Shown here: piece after piece, positions 28,591 through 38,156 of the stretch | How the letters are laid out: every line of letters begins with the position of its first letter | Numbering within the stretch: position 1 is the first letter of the stretch | NCBI RefSeq assembly: GCF_000513095.1 | Contig: NZ_BAUT01000006.1 | Location: forward strand, 52,438 to 116,437 | Direction: 5' to 3' | From: Halalkalibacter wakoensis JCM 9140 | GTDB lineage: Bacteria > Bacillota > Bacilli > Bacillales > Bacillaceae_D | DNA length: 64,000 nt | The notes under the pieces: generated by a model | What the model was told of the DNA's origin: nothing | The model's database searches: none | Seen by the model: only the letters and a program-made list of their open reading frames with translations | Made by a program: the position numbers and the translations under genes

Positions 28591-29224
28591 AACTTTTCAC
28601 CCTTTCTTCTAGCAGACTGATAAGCTCAGTAGACTTCATTCCATTCTTTTCAATTCCACTTGAAACATCGATTCCATCCGGTTCGTACTTTAATACTTCT
28701 TCCACATTTTCAGGTCGTATTCCACCAGCAATAAAGACTGGTACTTTTTGCCTTTTACCTTCTTTCAAATAGGAAGGAATGGTGGTCCAGTCAAACGAAA
28801 CACCTGTACCTCCCCATTGGTTCCCCACTTTGCAATCGACAATATAGCCAGACGCGATCCCTTCAAACATTTTCATCCGTTTTAACGCATCTTCATGATG
28901 ATGAATCGCTTTAAAAATCGGTAATGCGAGTCGTATTTTTATTTCTTTGACTTCTTCTGGCGATTCATCTCCGTGGCATTGGATCACATCAATTGGTAGA
29001 CCATCGAGGGCTGCCTCAATTTGATCAGCTCGTTCATTGACAAAAAGCGCAACAATCTTTTTGTCATTCTTACTAGTGTTCGAAAGCCAATCCTGCACTT
29101 TCTCTCTCGTAACCTGACGTTTGCTTTTAGCAAAAACAAATCCAATGTAATCAGCAGAACTCTGTAATGATCGATTTGTATCTTGATTAGAGTGATTGCC
29201 ACACAGTTTAAGAAGAGGACGCAA
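28568..29224 (-). CDS. trpF: Phosphoribosylanthranilate isomerase
   Basis: TrpF performs the Amadori rearrangement in tryptophan synthesis. I start it at a TTG ([11 protein letters not shown]) after GGAGAAGCCA, giving 218 residues. The catalytic cysteine is in LLKLCG, and the aspartate region, phosphate-binding [14 protein letters not shown] and GIDVSSGIE are all present. It overlaps trpC by 17 bases and trpB by 23 bases. An upstream in-frame TTG is less likely because it lacks a good ribosome-binding site. Confidence 0.94.
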   Translation of the reverse strand: MRPLLKLCGNHSNQDTNRSLQSSADYIGFVFAKSKRQVTREKVQDWLSNTSKNDKKIVALFVNERADQIEAALDGLPIDVIQCHGDESPEEVKEIKIRLALPIFKAIHHHEDALKRMKMFEGIASGYIVDCKVGNQWGGTGVSFDWTTIPSYLKEGKRQKVPVFIAGGIRPENVEEVLKYEPDGIDVSSGIEKNGMKSTELISLLEERVKSYDYNVPR

Positions 29225-29984
29225 TGGCTTCTCCTCCAAACAATGCAGCAATTCCAACTTCTGGGCTTTCAGCTCTCATTAATGACTCTCCTACCAAAAT
29301 GCCAGAAGCACCTACTTTTCCTACCCTCTCAATATCTTCTCGGTGAAAGATCCCACTCTCGCTTACAAATAGGCTACCTTCAGGAATTAATGACGCCATT
29401 TCTTCTGTCTGGCTTAAAGACGTTTCAAATGTTTTGAGGTTACGATTATTCACACCAATTATTTTCGGTGTAAAACAAGCAAGAAGTTCTACTAACTCTT
29501 CTTTCGCATGAACCTCAACTAAACACTCAAGTCCAATTGAATATGCATAGTCGTATAACTGCTTTAAATCTTCGACTGGAACAGTCCCAACAATAAGTAA
29601 CATTGCATCTGCACCAATCCGTTTCGTTTCATCTATTTGCTTTTTGTCTATAATAAAATCTTTTCGCATAACGGGAATCGATACTTCTTGTTTAATGGCG
29701 GTCAAATAGTCACGATGACCTTGGAAATAAGAAACATCGGTTAAAACCGATATGGCATCTGCTCCACCTTTTTCATAGCCTGTCGCAATAGTAACAGGCT
29801 CAAAATCCTCACGAATAATTCCTTTTGATGGAGAAGCTTTTTTCACTTCAGCTATCAATCCAACAGAACGATTGGGATGACTTAAAGCTTCAAAAAGCGA
29901 AAAGTGGCGGACGTTGATTTGTTCAGGTAATGTGGTTAATTGAACAATTTCTTGACGTTTCGTTTCTAATATTTTCTCAAGCAT
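29208..29984 (-). CDS. trpC: Indole-3-glycerol phosphate synthase
   Basis: TrpC closes the indole ring. I start it at MLEKILETKRQEI, after AAAGGAGAAACAGCAAT, giving 258 residues. The conserved lysines and glutamates are in LIAEVKKASPSKGII, RKDFIID, LVEVHAKEEL, IGVNNRNLKTFE and FVSESGI. It overlaps trpD by 8 bases. Confidence 0.96.
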   Translation of the reverse strand: MLEKILETKRQEIVQLTTLPEQINVRHFSLFEALSHPNRSVGLIAEVKKASPSKGIIREDFEPVTIATGYEKGGADAISVLTDVSYFQGHRDYLTAIKQEVSIPVMRKDFIIDKKQIDETKRIGADAMLLIVGTVPVEDLKQLYDYAYSIGLECLVEVHAKEELVELLACFTPKIIGVNNRNLKTFETSLSQTEEMASLIPEGSLFVSESGIFHREDIERVGKVGASGILVGESLMRAESPEVGIAALFGGEAIASSS

Positions 29985-30996
29985 ATTGCTGTTTCTCCTT
30001 TTGTAATGTTTGGTAATGACGATAAATCTGACCTGACTCAATTGATTTCTTTACTTCTTTTACACCATCTTCAATCGAACTCACACGTTTGCCGGCATAC
30101 AACGCAGCAGCAGCATTCAGTGTGACAATCCCACTCGCCGCTTCGTTCGCTTCACCTTTAAATACTTGTTGAATGATTTGAGCACTTTCTAATGGTGTAT
30201 TCGCTCGTATTTGATCAAGTGTTCCTCTTTTTAAACCAACATCCTCTGGAGTAATCGTATAGCTTAATTTCTCATTTCCATTAACTTCTATAATAGTAGA
30301 TTCGCTTGTAATCGAGAGTTCATCCAAACCGTCACCACCTGTAACAAACAATGCTTTGGTCGTTCCTAAACGCAACAAGGTCTCTGCCATTTTGTTGGCG
30401 AATTCTTTATCGTAGACCCCAATCAACTGATGTTTTGCACCAGCTGGATTGGTCAACGGACCTAATAAATTAAAAACGGTGCGAAAGCCAATTTCTTTTC
30501 TAGGTGCGACAGCATGTTTCATCGACTGATGATAAAGAGGGGCAAATAGGAAACATAAATTTACTCTATCAAGAGCAAGCTTAGCGTCTTCTTTTGTTTG
30601 CTGAGTTGGAATACCTAGTACTTCAAGGACATCAGCACTTCCACTCTGAGAAGACACTGCACGGTTACCATGTTTCGCTACAGGCACACCCATTCCTGAA
30701 AGAACGATCGCTGTAGCGGTCGATATATTAAATGTGCTTAAATCATCTCCGCCTGTGCCACAAGTATCTACAACACCATGATCATTGGTTTGAATTCGAA
30801 GGGAATGAGATCGCATTGATCTCGCAAACCCTGTCATTTCATCTACCGTTTCCCCACGAAAACGCATGATCGTTAATAAACTCGCAATCTGACTCTGTGT
30901 AGCCTTTCCTTCCATAATATCATTCATTGTTTGCTCGGCTTGCACTTCTGTCATCGTATGTCCGTCCATACAAGAACGAAGAATATCTTTAAGCAT
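29977..30996 (-). CDS. trpD: Anthranilate phosphoribosyltransferase
   Basis: TrpD attaches phosphoribose to anthranilate. I start it at MLKDILRSCMDG, after GGGGGTTACGACAA, giving 339 residues, close to the usual length. The PRPP-binding VDTCGTGGDDLSTFNIST, the VAKHGNRAVSSQSGSADVLE loop and NLLGPLTNPAGA are intact. It overlaps trpE by 8 bases. Confidence 0.96.
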   Translation of the reverse strand: MLKDILRSCMDGHTMTEVQAEQTMNDIMEGKATQSQIASLLTIMRFRGETVDEMTGFARSMRSHSLRIQTNDHGVVDTCGTGGDDLSTFNISTATAIVLSGMGVPVAKHGNRAVSSQSGSADVLEVLGIPTQQTKEDAKLALDRVNLCFLFAPLYHQSMKHAVAPRKEIGFRTVFNLLGPLTNPAGAKHQLIGVYDKEFANKMAETLLRLGTTKALFVTGGDGLDELSITSESTIIEVNGNEKLSYTITPEDVGLKRGTLDQIRANTPLESAQIIQQVFKGEANEAASGIVTLNAAAALYAGKRVSSIEDGVKEVKKSIESGQIYRHYQTLQKEKQQYA

Positions 30997-32500
30997 TTGT
31001 CGTAACCCCCTTTTGCCCAAACATCTTTTCTGCCAATTGAGCAGCTCGAATTAACGCTTTCGCTTTGTTTTGAGTTTCCTCATATTCTTTCTCAGGGATA
31101 GAATCGGCAACGATACCCGCACCAGCCTGAATATATGCTTTTCCATTTTGAATAACCATCGTTCGGATCGCTATGCAAGAGTCAATATTTCCGTCATAAC
31201 CAAGATAGCCGATAGCTCCTGCGTAAACACCTCTTCTCGTTGGTTCTAATTCTTGTAAAATTTCCATCGCTCGAATTTTCGGAGCTCCAGAAACGGTTCC
31301 AGCTGGGAACGATGCCATGAGGGCTTCAAGTGGCTTCGTACCAGTGCGAAGAGTCCCTGTTACTTTTGAGACAATATGCATCACATGTGAGAATTTTTCA
31401 ATTGATAACATGGTAGGTGTTTTAACCGACCCATATTCGGCAATGCGACCCACGTCATTTCTAGCTAAATCGACTAACATATAGTGTTCAGCTCGTTCTT
31501 TCTCATCAGCAAGCAATTCTTCAGCTAATTGTTCATCCTCTTTTTCATTTCGGCCTCTTTTTCTCGTTCCGGCAATCGGGTGAATTTCAACATGGCCATC
31601 TTGAACTTGAACTAGCCTTTCCGGCGAACTACCAACAACTTCCATTTGGTCAAACTTTAAGTAAAATAAATATGGTGATGGATTCACCATCCTTAATACT
31701 CGGTATACATCAAGTGCAGAAGCAGAAACGTTCATTTCAAAACGTTGTGATAATACAGTTTGAAACACATCTCCAGCCAAAATGTATTCTTTTATTTTTT
31801 CAACATCCTGAAGAAACGCTTCTTTTTCGTAATTTGATGTTACGTGGTCAAAGGATACTTCTTCATTCGTATTCGGAATATTTTTTAGCATCATTCCACT
31901 TATCGGCTTTTCTAATAGTGAAGATAATCTATTTATTTCGGCTCTTGCCTTGTGGTACGTATTTACTAATGTCTCTTCTTCATTTGGCCTAACGTGAACG
32001 ATGACGGATAATTCTTTATCTTGATGGTCGTATGCAATCAATGTTTGGCAAAATAAAAATTGGTAATGTGCCAGACGTTCTTGGCTATTCGTTTCCAATG
32101 TTGGTTCAATGGTCTCGATGGCATCGTAGCTCATATAACCTACAGCTCCACCTTTAAATGGGATTGGAATGTTTATCGGCTGTACATTAAGAAAGTTCAT
32201 CGTTTCTTCAAAAGCGCCTTGAAACGTTCGTTCTTCAATTATGGTTTCACCATGCTTTGAATACGTACGGTATACACCACTTTCTTCAGTTAACTCAAAC
32301 ATCGGATTCAACCCAATAAAAGAATACCTAGACCATGAAGATTGTTCATCCTTGCTTTCAAGCAAAAACGAAACTTGTTCACCTAACTGATGTACAATTT
32401 GGACGGGTGTTAAACCATCGGCAAAAAAACGTTGGAAAACAGGGATAGTATGGTACGATTTGGCTGCTTTTTCAAACTCTAAGAATGTTGGGGTTATCAT
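30989..32500 (-). CDS. trpE: Anthranilate synthase component I
   Basis: TrpE makes anthranilate from chorismate with ammonia supplied by a glutamine amidotransferase. No trpG is in this run. In Bacillus the shared TrpG/PabA sits in the folate operon. The 503-residue protein starts at ATG (MITPTFLEFEK) after GGAGTGATTGCAA. It has the feedback-site LLESKDEQSSWSRYSFIG and catalytic segments EIHPIAGTRKRGR and YGSVKTPTMLSIEKFSHVMH, GAPKIRAMEIL and GAIGYLGYDGN. A TRAP leader precedes it. Confidence 0.96.
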   Translation of the reverse strand: MITPTFLEFEKAAKSYHTIPVFQRFFADGLTPVQIVHQLGEQVSFLLESKDEQSSWSRYSFIGLNPMFELTEESGVYRTYSKHGETIIEERTFQGAFEETMNFLNVQPINIPIPFKGGAVGYMSYDAIETIEPTLETNSQERLAHYQFLFCQTLIAYDHQDKELSVIVHVRPNEEETLVNTYHKARAEINRLSSLLEKPISGMMLKNIPNTNEEVSFDHVTSNYEKEAFLQDVEKIKEYILAGDVFQTVLSQRFEMNVSASALDVYRVLRMVNPSPYLFYLKFDQMEVVGSSPERLVQVQDGHVEIHPIAGTRKRGRNEKEDEQLAEELLADEKERAEHYMLVDLARNDVGRIAEYGSVKTPTMLSIEKFSHVMHIVSKVTGTLRTGTKPLEALMASFPAGTVSGAPKIRAMEILQELEPTRRGVYAGAIGYLGYDGNIDSCIAIRTMVIQNGKAYIQAGAGIVADSIPEKEYEETQNKAKALIRAAQLAEKMFGQKGVTTNA

Positions 32501-32599
32501 TTGCAATCACTCCTTTTTGGAATGAATGAAATGAGTGGGAAGATATGGGTAGGAAAATGTAACGTGCTAAAAACACGTTCTAGGATAAAATTATATAAA

Positions 32600-32621
32600 C
32601 CTCCTAAACATGTTTAGGAGG
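32600..32621 (-). terminator. trp attenuator terminator
   Basis: CCTCCTAAACATGTTTAGGAGG is a perfect palindrome that folds as a 9-bp stem with a CATG loop, and on the minus strand it is followed by TTTATATAATTTT. Its 5' arm can instead pair with TTTAG-TA-GAGG at 32639-32649, inside the TRAP site, forming an antiterminator. Confidence 0.85.
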
Positions 32622-32639
32622 TAATGGTTACACGTATCC

Positions 32640-32689
32640 CTCTACTAAACTCAGCTCTCCTCAACTCAATCTCATTCTCTACTAATCTC
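32640..32689 (-). promoter_or_regulatory. TRAP-binding site in the trp leader
   Basis: In the leader RNA ten (G/U)AG triplets occur with 2-3 nt spacers, at plus-strand positions 640, 645, 650, 655, 660, 665, 671, 677, 682 and 687 (add 32000). Eight are GAG and two UAG. B. subtilis has eleven. TRAP loaded with tryptophan wraps this RNA and prevents the antiterminator, so the terminator forms. The hairpin pairing CACTC with the GGAGTG ribosome-binding site of trpE (32500-32540) resembles the B. subtilis translational control. Confidence 0.9.
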
Positions 32690-32786
32690 AATATTCATAC
32701 AATTCACAGTAAAATTCATCACTCTAAACTAGGCTAAGAAGAATATACAATTCTTCATCTCATCTGCCCCCTAGTCTACCTGTTTC

Positions 32787-33158
32787 TTATTCATTCGTCA
32801 AGGTTAAATCAGGTCTTAGTTTCACAGCATCTCGTAAGTAAGCATGTTTTACCTCTTTTTGCTTAACATCTGTGTTTACTGTTAGCAATACTCTTATACA
32901 AAGAGGCAAGCTTCCCGGAACAGGTATTTCTTGAGCACACACGACCGGTACGTAGGACCATCCTTCAAACTCTCGTAAAACTTTTGCTGGAAAGGCTGCT
33001 GTGACATCTTCTGTTACCGTAAAAAGGACTTGTGCAACGTTTTCGGGTTCAATACGATTACTTGAAATAAGAACTTGCACAAGTTCCTTAGAAGCTTCTA
33101 AAACATCTTTCTCATTATTCGATTTGATTGTAATTGCTCCACGTATTCCTCTAACCAT
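32787..33158 (-). CDS. aroH: Chorismate mutase (AroH type)
   Basis: AroH converts chorismate to prephenate for tyrosine and phenylalanine. The 123-residue monofunctional enzyme has the B. subtilis AroH start MVRGIRGAITIKSNNEKDVLEA, with the active-site arginine and the FTVTEDVTAAFPAK and CIRVLL segments. The start follows GGAGGTGGAATAG. The aroB stop is 2 bases upstream. The 280-base gap to trpE holds the TRAP leader. Confidence 0.95.
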   Translation of the reverse strand: MVRGIRGAITIKSNNEKDVLEASKELVQVLISSNRIEPENVAQVLFTVTEDVTAAFPAKVLREFEGWSYVPVVCAQEIPVPGSLPLCIRVLLTVNTDVKQKEVKHAYLRDAVKLRPDLTLTNE

Positions 33159-33160
33159 TC

Positions 33161-34249
33161 CTATTCCACCTCCAATTGTTCATCAAGTAACTCTTTTATA
33201 CTGTTAGGTGGGATCTCTAATAAAATCGCTTCTTCTAGTTCACGTAAAAGAACCATTCGAATTGTTCCAGCTTCTGCCTTTTTGTCCGATTGCATTTTCT
33301 TTAATAGTTGAACAGGCTGCAAATGGCTAGGTATTTGGGTTTTGTATCCTAACAGCTGAAACCATTGCTCATACTTTTCTACTTCTAGATCTACTTTAAA
33401 TGTTTTTTCACTAAGTTTTAAAGCATAGATCATCCCAATTGCAACGGCTTCACCATGGGTTACCTCGCCATATCCCAATTCTGATTCAATCGCATGTGCA
33501 AGAGTATGACCAAAATTCAAATAAGCACGAACACTTGATTCCGTTTCATCTTCGGCTACAATATTCGCTTTAACCGCTAATGACTGTTCTAATAAATCGT
33601 TCACTATTTGCACAGGAATATCGTTAAATGAACTCACTTCCTTTTGCAACCACGATAACAATCGTTGATCACGAATGAATCCATGTTTGATTACCTCAGC
33701 AAATCCTGACCGCCATTCTTTTTCAGGCAATGAATATAGAGTTTCTGTATCATAAAAAACGGCCTCAGGCTGATGAAAACTCCCGACCATGTTTTTGCCT
33801 AGAGGATGATTAATCGCCACTTTCCCCCCCACACTACTATCATGAGCTAAAAGAGTAGTAGGAACTTGAACAAAACGTATGCCCCTCATATATGTAGCTG
33901 CTACAAAACCAGCAAGATCACCTACAACACCGCCTCCTAAAGCTACGATAACAGATTTACGATCAAGACCGCACTCAAGTGCTTTCGTCATCACATTTTC
34001 GTATACAGAAAATGACTTTGATGCTTCCCCACTTGGAATGACTTCTGTGTGAATAGGAAGCTTTTGTTCAAAGCTTCCCACTACGTCATCTAAATAAAGG
34101 GGGGCAACTACTGAATCAGTGACAACAAAAACAGATGAAACAGGTTGTGTTACAATCGATTCGAGTAATGTCCCAATGGTAAAACGTAAACGAGCATCAA
34201 TAAAAACTTTGTACGTTTTGGACTTCGTATCAATTAAAACTTGCTTCAT
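33161..34249 (-). CDS. aroB: 3-dehydroquinate synthase
   Basis: AroB closes the ring of DAHP to 3-dehydroquinate using NAD and a metal. The 362-residue protein shows the NAD site GGGVVGDLAGFVAATYMRG, the DSSVGGKVAINHP loop, and the metal ligands in EVIKHGFI and NFGHTLAHAIE. The start codon shares its A with the aroC stop. Confidence 0.96.
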   Translation of the reverse strand: MKQVLIDTKSKTYKVFIDARLRFTIGTLLESIVTQPVSSVFVVTDSVVAPLYLDDVVGSFEQKLPIHTEVIPSGEASKSFSVYENVMTKALECGLDRKSVIVALGGGVVGDLAGFVAATYMRGIRFVQVPTTLLAHDSSVGGKVAINHPLGKNMVGSFHQPEAVFYDTETLYSLPEKEWRSGFAEVIKHGFIRDQRLLSWLQKEVSSFNDIPVQIVNDLLEQSLAVKANIVAEDETESSVRAYLNFGHTLAHAIESELGYGEVTHGEAVAIGMIYALKLSEKTFKVDLEVEKYEQWFQLLGYKTQIPSHLQPVQLLKKMQSDKKAEAGTIRMVLLRELEEAILLEIPPNSIKELLDEQLEVE

Positions 34250-35421
34250 TAAAACTCCCTCGCTTTAGACTGATGGCGTTCGACATTTTCTTGTATAGTC
34301 TCCATTTGGTCATGTCCAAATGCTTCAAGCAAAGCATTCGCGATTTCCCATGCAACAACAGATTCCGCAACTACGGATGCCGCTGGTACCGCACAGCTAT
34401 CTGAACGTTCAATACTTGCTTCAAAAGGTTCTTTTGTATCAATATCCACACTTTGAAGAGGTTTATACAGCGTCGGAATTGGTTTCATGACCCCACGAAC
34501 AACAATCGGCATCCCTGTCGTCATTCCACCCTCAAATCCACCTAAACGATTTGTTTTTCGCGTATAGCCTTTTTGCTCATCCCAAATAATTTCATCATGG
34601 ACTTGACTGCCGGGTACATGAGCGGCCTCAAATCCAATACCTATCTCTACACCCTTAAATGCATTAATACTCATGACTGCTGCTGCCAATTTGGCGTCCA
34701 ATTTACGATCATAATGAACATAACTCCCTAAGCCAATTGGAACGTTCTCGACAACGACCTCGACAATCCCGCCAATGGAATCGCCATCTTTTTTCGCAGC
34801 ATCAATCGCTTCCATCATCTTAACACTAGCTTCTTCATCCAAGCATCGAACTTGAGAAGCTTCTGATCTTGTTTGAAGATCTTCAACTGATTCATAGGTA
34901 ACATGCTCTGCCTTGACTCCACCAATTTCAAGGACGTGTCCACCAACTTTTATCCCAAAACTAGCTAAAATCTTCTTAGCAACCGCACCTGCTGCCACTC
35001 GTACTGTCGTTTCACGTGCAGAGGAACGTTCCAGAACATTTCTCATGTCACGATGCCCATACTTAATAGCACCATTTAAGTCAGCATGTCCAGGACGCGG
35101 ACGAGTTAGCTTTCTTTTTACTTCTTTTTCTGCCTCTTCACCAATTGGTTCAGCACCCATAATTTTTGTCCAATGAGTCCAGTCTTTATTTTCAACGACA
35201 AGTGCAATTGGTGCACCAGTCGTTTTCCCATGACGTACTCCACTTAAGATTTGAACTTGATCTTTTTCTATTTGCATTCGTCTTCCACGTCCGTAACCAC
35301 CTTGGCGACGTGCTAAATCCTTATTAACATCCTCAGCAAGCAATTCTAACTGAGCCGGAACTCCTTCAATAATTGTTGTCAATTGCGGGCCATGTGACTC
35401 ACCAGCTGTTAAATATCTCAT
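34249..35421 (-). CDS. aroC: Chorismate synthase
   Basis: AroC makes chorismate from EPSP using reduced FMN. The 390-residue protein has [12 protein letters not shown] at the start, [48 protein letters not shown] and the C-terminal [13 protein letters not shown]. It starts the aromatic run (named aroF in B. subtilis) and follows the promoter at 35474-35502. The ATG comes after GTGGAGGAGTTTAG. Confidence 0.97.
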   Translation of the reverse strand: MRYLTAGESHGPQLTTIIEGVPAQLELLAEDVNKDLARRQGGYGRGRRMQIEKDQVQILSGVRHGKTTGAPIALVVENKDWTHWTKIMGAEPIGEEAEKEVKRKLTRPRPGHADLNGAIKYGHRDMRNVLERSSARETTVRVAAGAVAKKILASFGIKVGGHVLEIGGVKAEHVTYESVEDLQTRSEASQVRCLDEEASVKMMEAIDAAKKDGDSIGGIVEVVVENVPIGLGSYVHYDRKLDAKLAAAVMSINAFKGVEIGIGFEAAHVPGSQVHDEIIWDEQKGYTRKTNRLGGFEGGMTTGMPIVVRGVMKPIPTLYKPLQSVDIDTKEPFEASIERSDSCAVPAASVVAESVVAWEIANALLEAFGHDQMETIQENVERHQSKAREF

Positions 35422-35473
35422 CTAAACTCCTCCACTTCCACAACGCTTTCTCTTTATCGCTTTTATGCGTTAA

Positions 35474-35502
35474 ATTATAACATACCTTTCACCTATTGTC
35501 TC
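35474..35502 (-). promoter_or_regulatory. Promoter for aroC-aroB-aroH run
   Basis: On the minus strand GAGACA, a 17-base spacer and TATAAT with an extended TGT form a good housekeeping promoter, about 50 bases before aroC. Confidence 0.65.
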
Positions 35503-35585
35503 AAAAAATTTAGACAATTTCGGTATTAATTAGACATTTTATCAAACTTATGATCAAACGTCTAAGTATTATTTATGTTTCTATT

Positions 35586-36356
35586 TTATTTTTTATAAAA
35601 AAATGTATCCTCTGATTCAAAATCATACAACGACGGATTAAATATTTGCTCCGTACTTCCAACAAATAAAACACCACCAGGCCTAAGTGCTTTACTAAAT
35701 TTCAAATATAGCTCATGCTTAGCTTCTTCTGTGAAGTAAATCATAACATTTCGACAAACGATCAAATCATACTGGTCATCAAACCGATCAGCCAGTAAAT
35801 TTTGCTGTTTAAATTGAACCGTTCTTTTCACTTCATCTCGAACTTTGTACCCCATCGGATCCTTTTCAAAGTAAGCAGTTAGGATGTCTTTTGGCACTTC
35901 TTTTAAGGAGCGCTCTGTATACAATCCCAACTTCGCACGTTCTAAAATGGCTCGATCTAAATCAGTAGCTAAAATAGATACTTGTGTTAGCGGCATAAAC
36001 TTAGACATGATCATAGCCAACGTGTAAGGCTCCTCTCCAGTCGAACAAGCTGCGCTCCATAGCTTAAGTTTTTTTCTTTCTTGTAAAAGTCTCGGAAGAA
36101 TCTTTGTCTCTAAAACGTCCCATCTTCGTCCGTTTCGATAAAATTCAGAAACATTGATCGTCATGCGCTCGAGAAACTCATTAAACAGATCCTTATCTTT
36201 CGTCATGGCTTGAAAGAATGGTAAAAACTGATCAAATCCCTTCTTGTTTCGAAGTGACTCTAACCGACGCTTCATCTGTGCTTCTTTGTATTGAGATAAA
36301 TCAATGGCTGTTTTTTTCTTAACTTGATCAATAAATTGTTCGTAATCTTGACTCAT
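35586..36356 (-). CDS. cheR: Chemotaxis protein methyltransferase CheR
   Basis: CheR methylates glutamates of chemoreceptors with S-adenosylmethionine. The 256-residue protein has the N-terminal helical domain and the SAM site [17 protein letters not shown], plus [14 protein letters not shown] lone cheR between aroC and ndk is normal for Bacillus. The other chemotaxis genes lie elsewhere. Confidence 0.95.
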   Translation of the reverse strand: MSQDYEQFIDQVKKKTAIDLSQYKEAQMKRRLESLRNKKGFDQFLPFFQAMTKDKDLFNEFLERMTINVSEFYRNGRRWDVLETKILPRLLQERKKLKLWSAACSTGEEPYTLAMIMSKFMPLTQVSILATDLDRAILERAKLGLYTERSLKEVPKDILTAYFEKDPMGYKVRDEVKRTVQFKQQNLLADRFDDQYDLIVCRNVMIYFTEEAKHELYLKFSKALRPGGVLFVGSTEQIFNPSLYDFESEDTFFYKK

Positions 36357-36464
36357 ACTGTAACCTCTCCGTTATGTAATGGGTTAATCATACGACGAAT
36401 ACAGAAAAATTGCTATGTCATTTTTTCATTCAAAAGAAGAATAACACAATAACAGCTAAAAGAT

Positions 36465-36500
36465 AAAAAAAGTCCGCCCATAATCGGACGAACTTTTTTT
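36465..36500 (-). terminator. ndk terminator
   Basis: On the minus strand AAGTTCGTCCG with GCGGACTTTTTTT forms a hairpin (AAGTCCG/CGGAC-ACTT with a 2-nt bulge) and ends in seven T residues. Confidence 0.8.
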
Positions 36501-36510
36501 AGCGCTTACA

Positions 36511-36954
36511 TTATACCCATTTACTAACTACTTTATCATATTCATTCAGTTCCTGTTCCTCAAAAAAGAGTGAAATCTCTCTTTCAGCACTTGCTGGCGA
36601 ATCAGATCCATGAATAACATTCATTGAAACTCGCACTCCATAATCGCCACGAATCGTTCCAGGTGCTGCTTCAGCAGGGTTTGTAGAACCCATCATTGTA
36701 CGGGCTGTTGATATAACATTTTCACCTTCCCATACCATTGCAAAAACAGGACCAGATGTAATAAAACTAACTAATTCTCCAAAAAATGGACGTTCCTTGT
36801 GTTCACCATAATGCGTTTCAGCTAACTCTTTAGGAATGGTCATTAATTTCGCTCCAACTAACGTGAAGCCTTTTTTTTCAAAACGTGAAACAATGTCTCC
36901 AATTAGATTACGTTGAACCCCATCTGGTTTAACCATTAAATATGTACGTTCCAT
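36511..36954 (-). CDS. ndk: Nucleoside diphosphate kinase
   Basis: Ndk balances nucleotide triphosphates by phosphate transfer through a phosphohistidine. The 147-residue protein starts [15 protein letters not shown] and has the active-site His115 in NVIHGSDS. It has its own promoter (TTGTCC/TATACT) and terminator, so it is a single-gene unit. Confidence 0.97.
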   Translation of the reverse strand: MERTYLMVKPDGVQRNLIGDIVSRFEKKGFTLVGAKLMTIPKELAETHYGEHKERPFFGELVSFITSGPVFAMVWEGENVISTARTMMGSTNPAEAAPGTIRGDYGVRVSMNVIHGSDSPASAEREISLFFEEQELNEYDKVVSKWV

Positions 36955-36995
36955 TTGTTAATCTCCCCTATCAGAGTATGTAATATTTCCTTATT

Positions 36996-37024
36996 AGTAT
37001 AACAAATAGTAGATAAGGGGACAA
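36996..37024 (-). promoter_or_regulatory. ndk promoter
   Basis: On the minus strand TTGTCC, a 17-base spacer and an extended TGT-TATACT element lie 42 bases before the ndk start. Confidence 0.75.
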
Positions 37025-37076
37025 TAAAAGTTGTGAATTTTTTCTAGGAAAACACTATCATTTCCATTTAGTAGAC

Positions 37077-37125
37077 AAAAAACAAGAATGTGCCATAAGG
37101 GCTGTTTGACCCTTTGGCACATTCT
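37077..37125 (-). terminator. hepT terminator (end of menaquinone run)
   Basis: A long stem (AGAATGTGCCAAAGGG with CCCTTATGGCACATTCT, one bulge) is followed on the minus strand by TTG and a run of six T residues, directly after hepT. Confidence 0.9.
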
Positions 37126-38097
37126 TTAAAATTTGCGCTTCCCAATATAAGCTGCAATTTCACGCAAATACGTCTTTTCCTGTTGATCAGGTAGCCTTTC
37201 TAACGCCTCATAGGCTTTCTCTAAATATAAATCACTAATTGATATAGAATACTCGATTCCACCAGACGCTTTAACCGCTTTGAGGATTGGAGAAATATCA
37301 ACGTCTTCAGGATAATTTGAAGCCAGCATTTTTGTAATAGCCATTTGAATCGACTCATCATGATGCATGGCATATAGAGCTGGTAAGGTTACGTTCCCTT
37401 GGCGTAAATCGCCACCTGCAGGTTTTCCTAATTGCTCTTCGGTTCCGACGAAATCTAGTACATCATCTGTAATTTGAAAAGACATACCTACATTATAACC
37501 AAATTGATAAAGATTTCTTTGAACTTCCTTATCAGCGTTTGCTGCTAGGGCACCAAGTTCACAACTAACCGCAATTAACAAAGCCGTCTTCCTCTTAATT
37601 CTTCGTAAGTAGACACGAAAATTTTGTCCCCAATTATATTGGTCCCGAATTTGTTCAATTTCACCAAGGCACATTTCTAACATGGCATTCGACAGTATTT
37701 GATGGATTTTAGGTTCAGTAAAAAATGTAGATGTTTCAACAGCTTTCCCAAAAATAAAATCACCCGTATACATCGCAACACGATTATCCCATTGTGATTT
37801 AATGGTTTTCTTACCTCGACGTAAATCTGCATCATCGATCACATCATCATGAACGAGGGAAGCCATATGAATCAATTCAAGAGGAACAGCAATATGCTTC
37901 AGGCCATTAATATCATAATGGCCAAATTTTGCAGCTAGAAGGACAAATACTGGACGAATTCGCTTCCCACCTGCTTTAAGTAATTGCGTGGCGGCCTCCT
38001 GTAATACATCGTTCCTAGCTTTAACGGTATCCTCGAGCTCTTTCTCAATGATTGTTATATCTGATTGGAATTGCATATAAATTTCTGCTAATTTCAT
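37126..38097 (-). CDS. hepT: Heptaprenyl diphosphate synthase component II
   Basis: HepT is the catalytic large subunit that elongates isoprenoid diphosphate to the C35 tail of menaquinone-7, working with HepS. I start it at ATG (MKLAEIYMQFQ) after AAGGTGGACGAC, giving 323 residues. The two aspartate-rich motifs LVHDDVIDDADLRRG and ITDDVLDF are present. It is the last gene of the run hepS-menG-mqnP-ubiX-mqnA-hepT. Confidence 0.95.
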   Translation of the reverse strand: MKLAEIYMQFQSDITIIEKELEDTVKARNDVLQEAATQLLKAGGKRIRPVFVLLAAKFGHYDINGLKHIAVPLELIHMASLVHDDVIDDADLRRGKKTIKSQWDNRVAMYTGDFIFGKAVETSTFFTEPKIHQILSNAMLEMCLGEIEQIRDQYNWGQNFRVYLRRIKRKTALLIAVSCELGALAANADKEVQRNLYQFGYNVGMSFQITDDVLDFVGTEEQLGKPAGGDLRQGNVTLPALYAMHHDESIQMAITKMLASNYPEDVDISPILKAVKASGGIEYSISISDLYLEKAYEALERLPDQQEKTYLREIAAYIGKRKF

Positions 38098-38156
38098 GTC
38101 GTCCACCTTATATCATCATCACGACGATTTACTCGTCAGCTTAGTCTAATGTAAAT

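Noticed and set aside
32700..32786. Promoter for trpE inside the aroH-trpE gap
   Set aside because: TTGTAT with a TTTAGA-like -10 is too weak to claim. Transcription may come from the aroC promoter as in the supraoperon.
35417..35432. Three 5-nt-spaced (G/U)AG triplets over the aroC start, like the mtrB site
   Set aside because: Three triplets can arise from GGAG plus ATGAG alone and are too few for TRAP. I kept only the five-triplet case.
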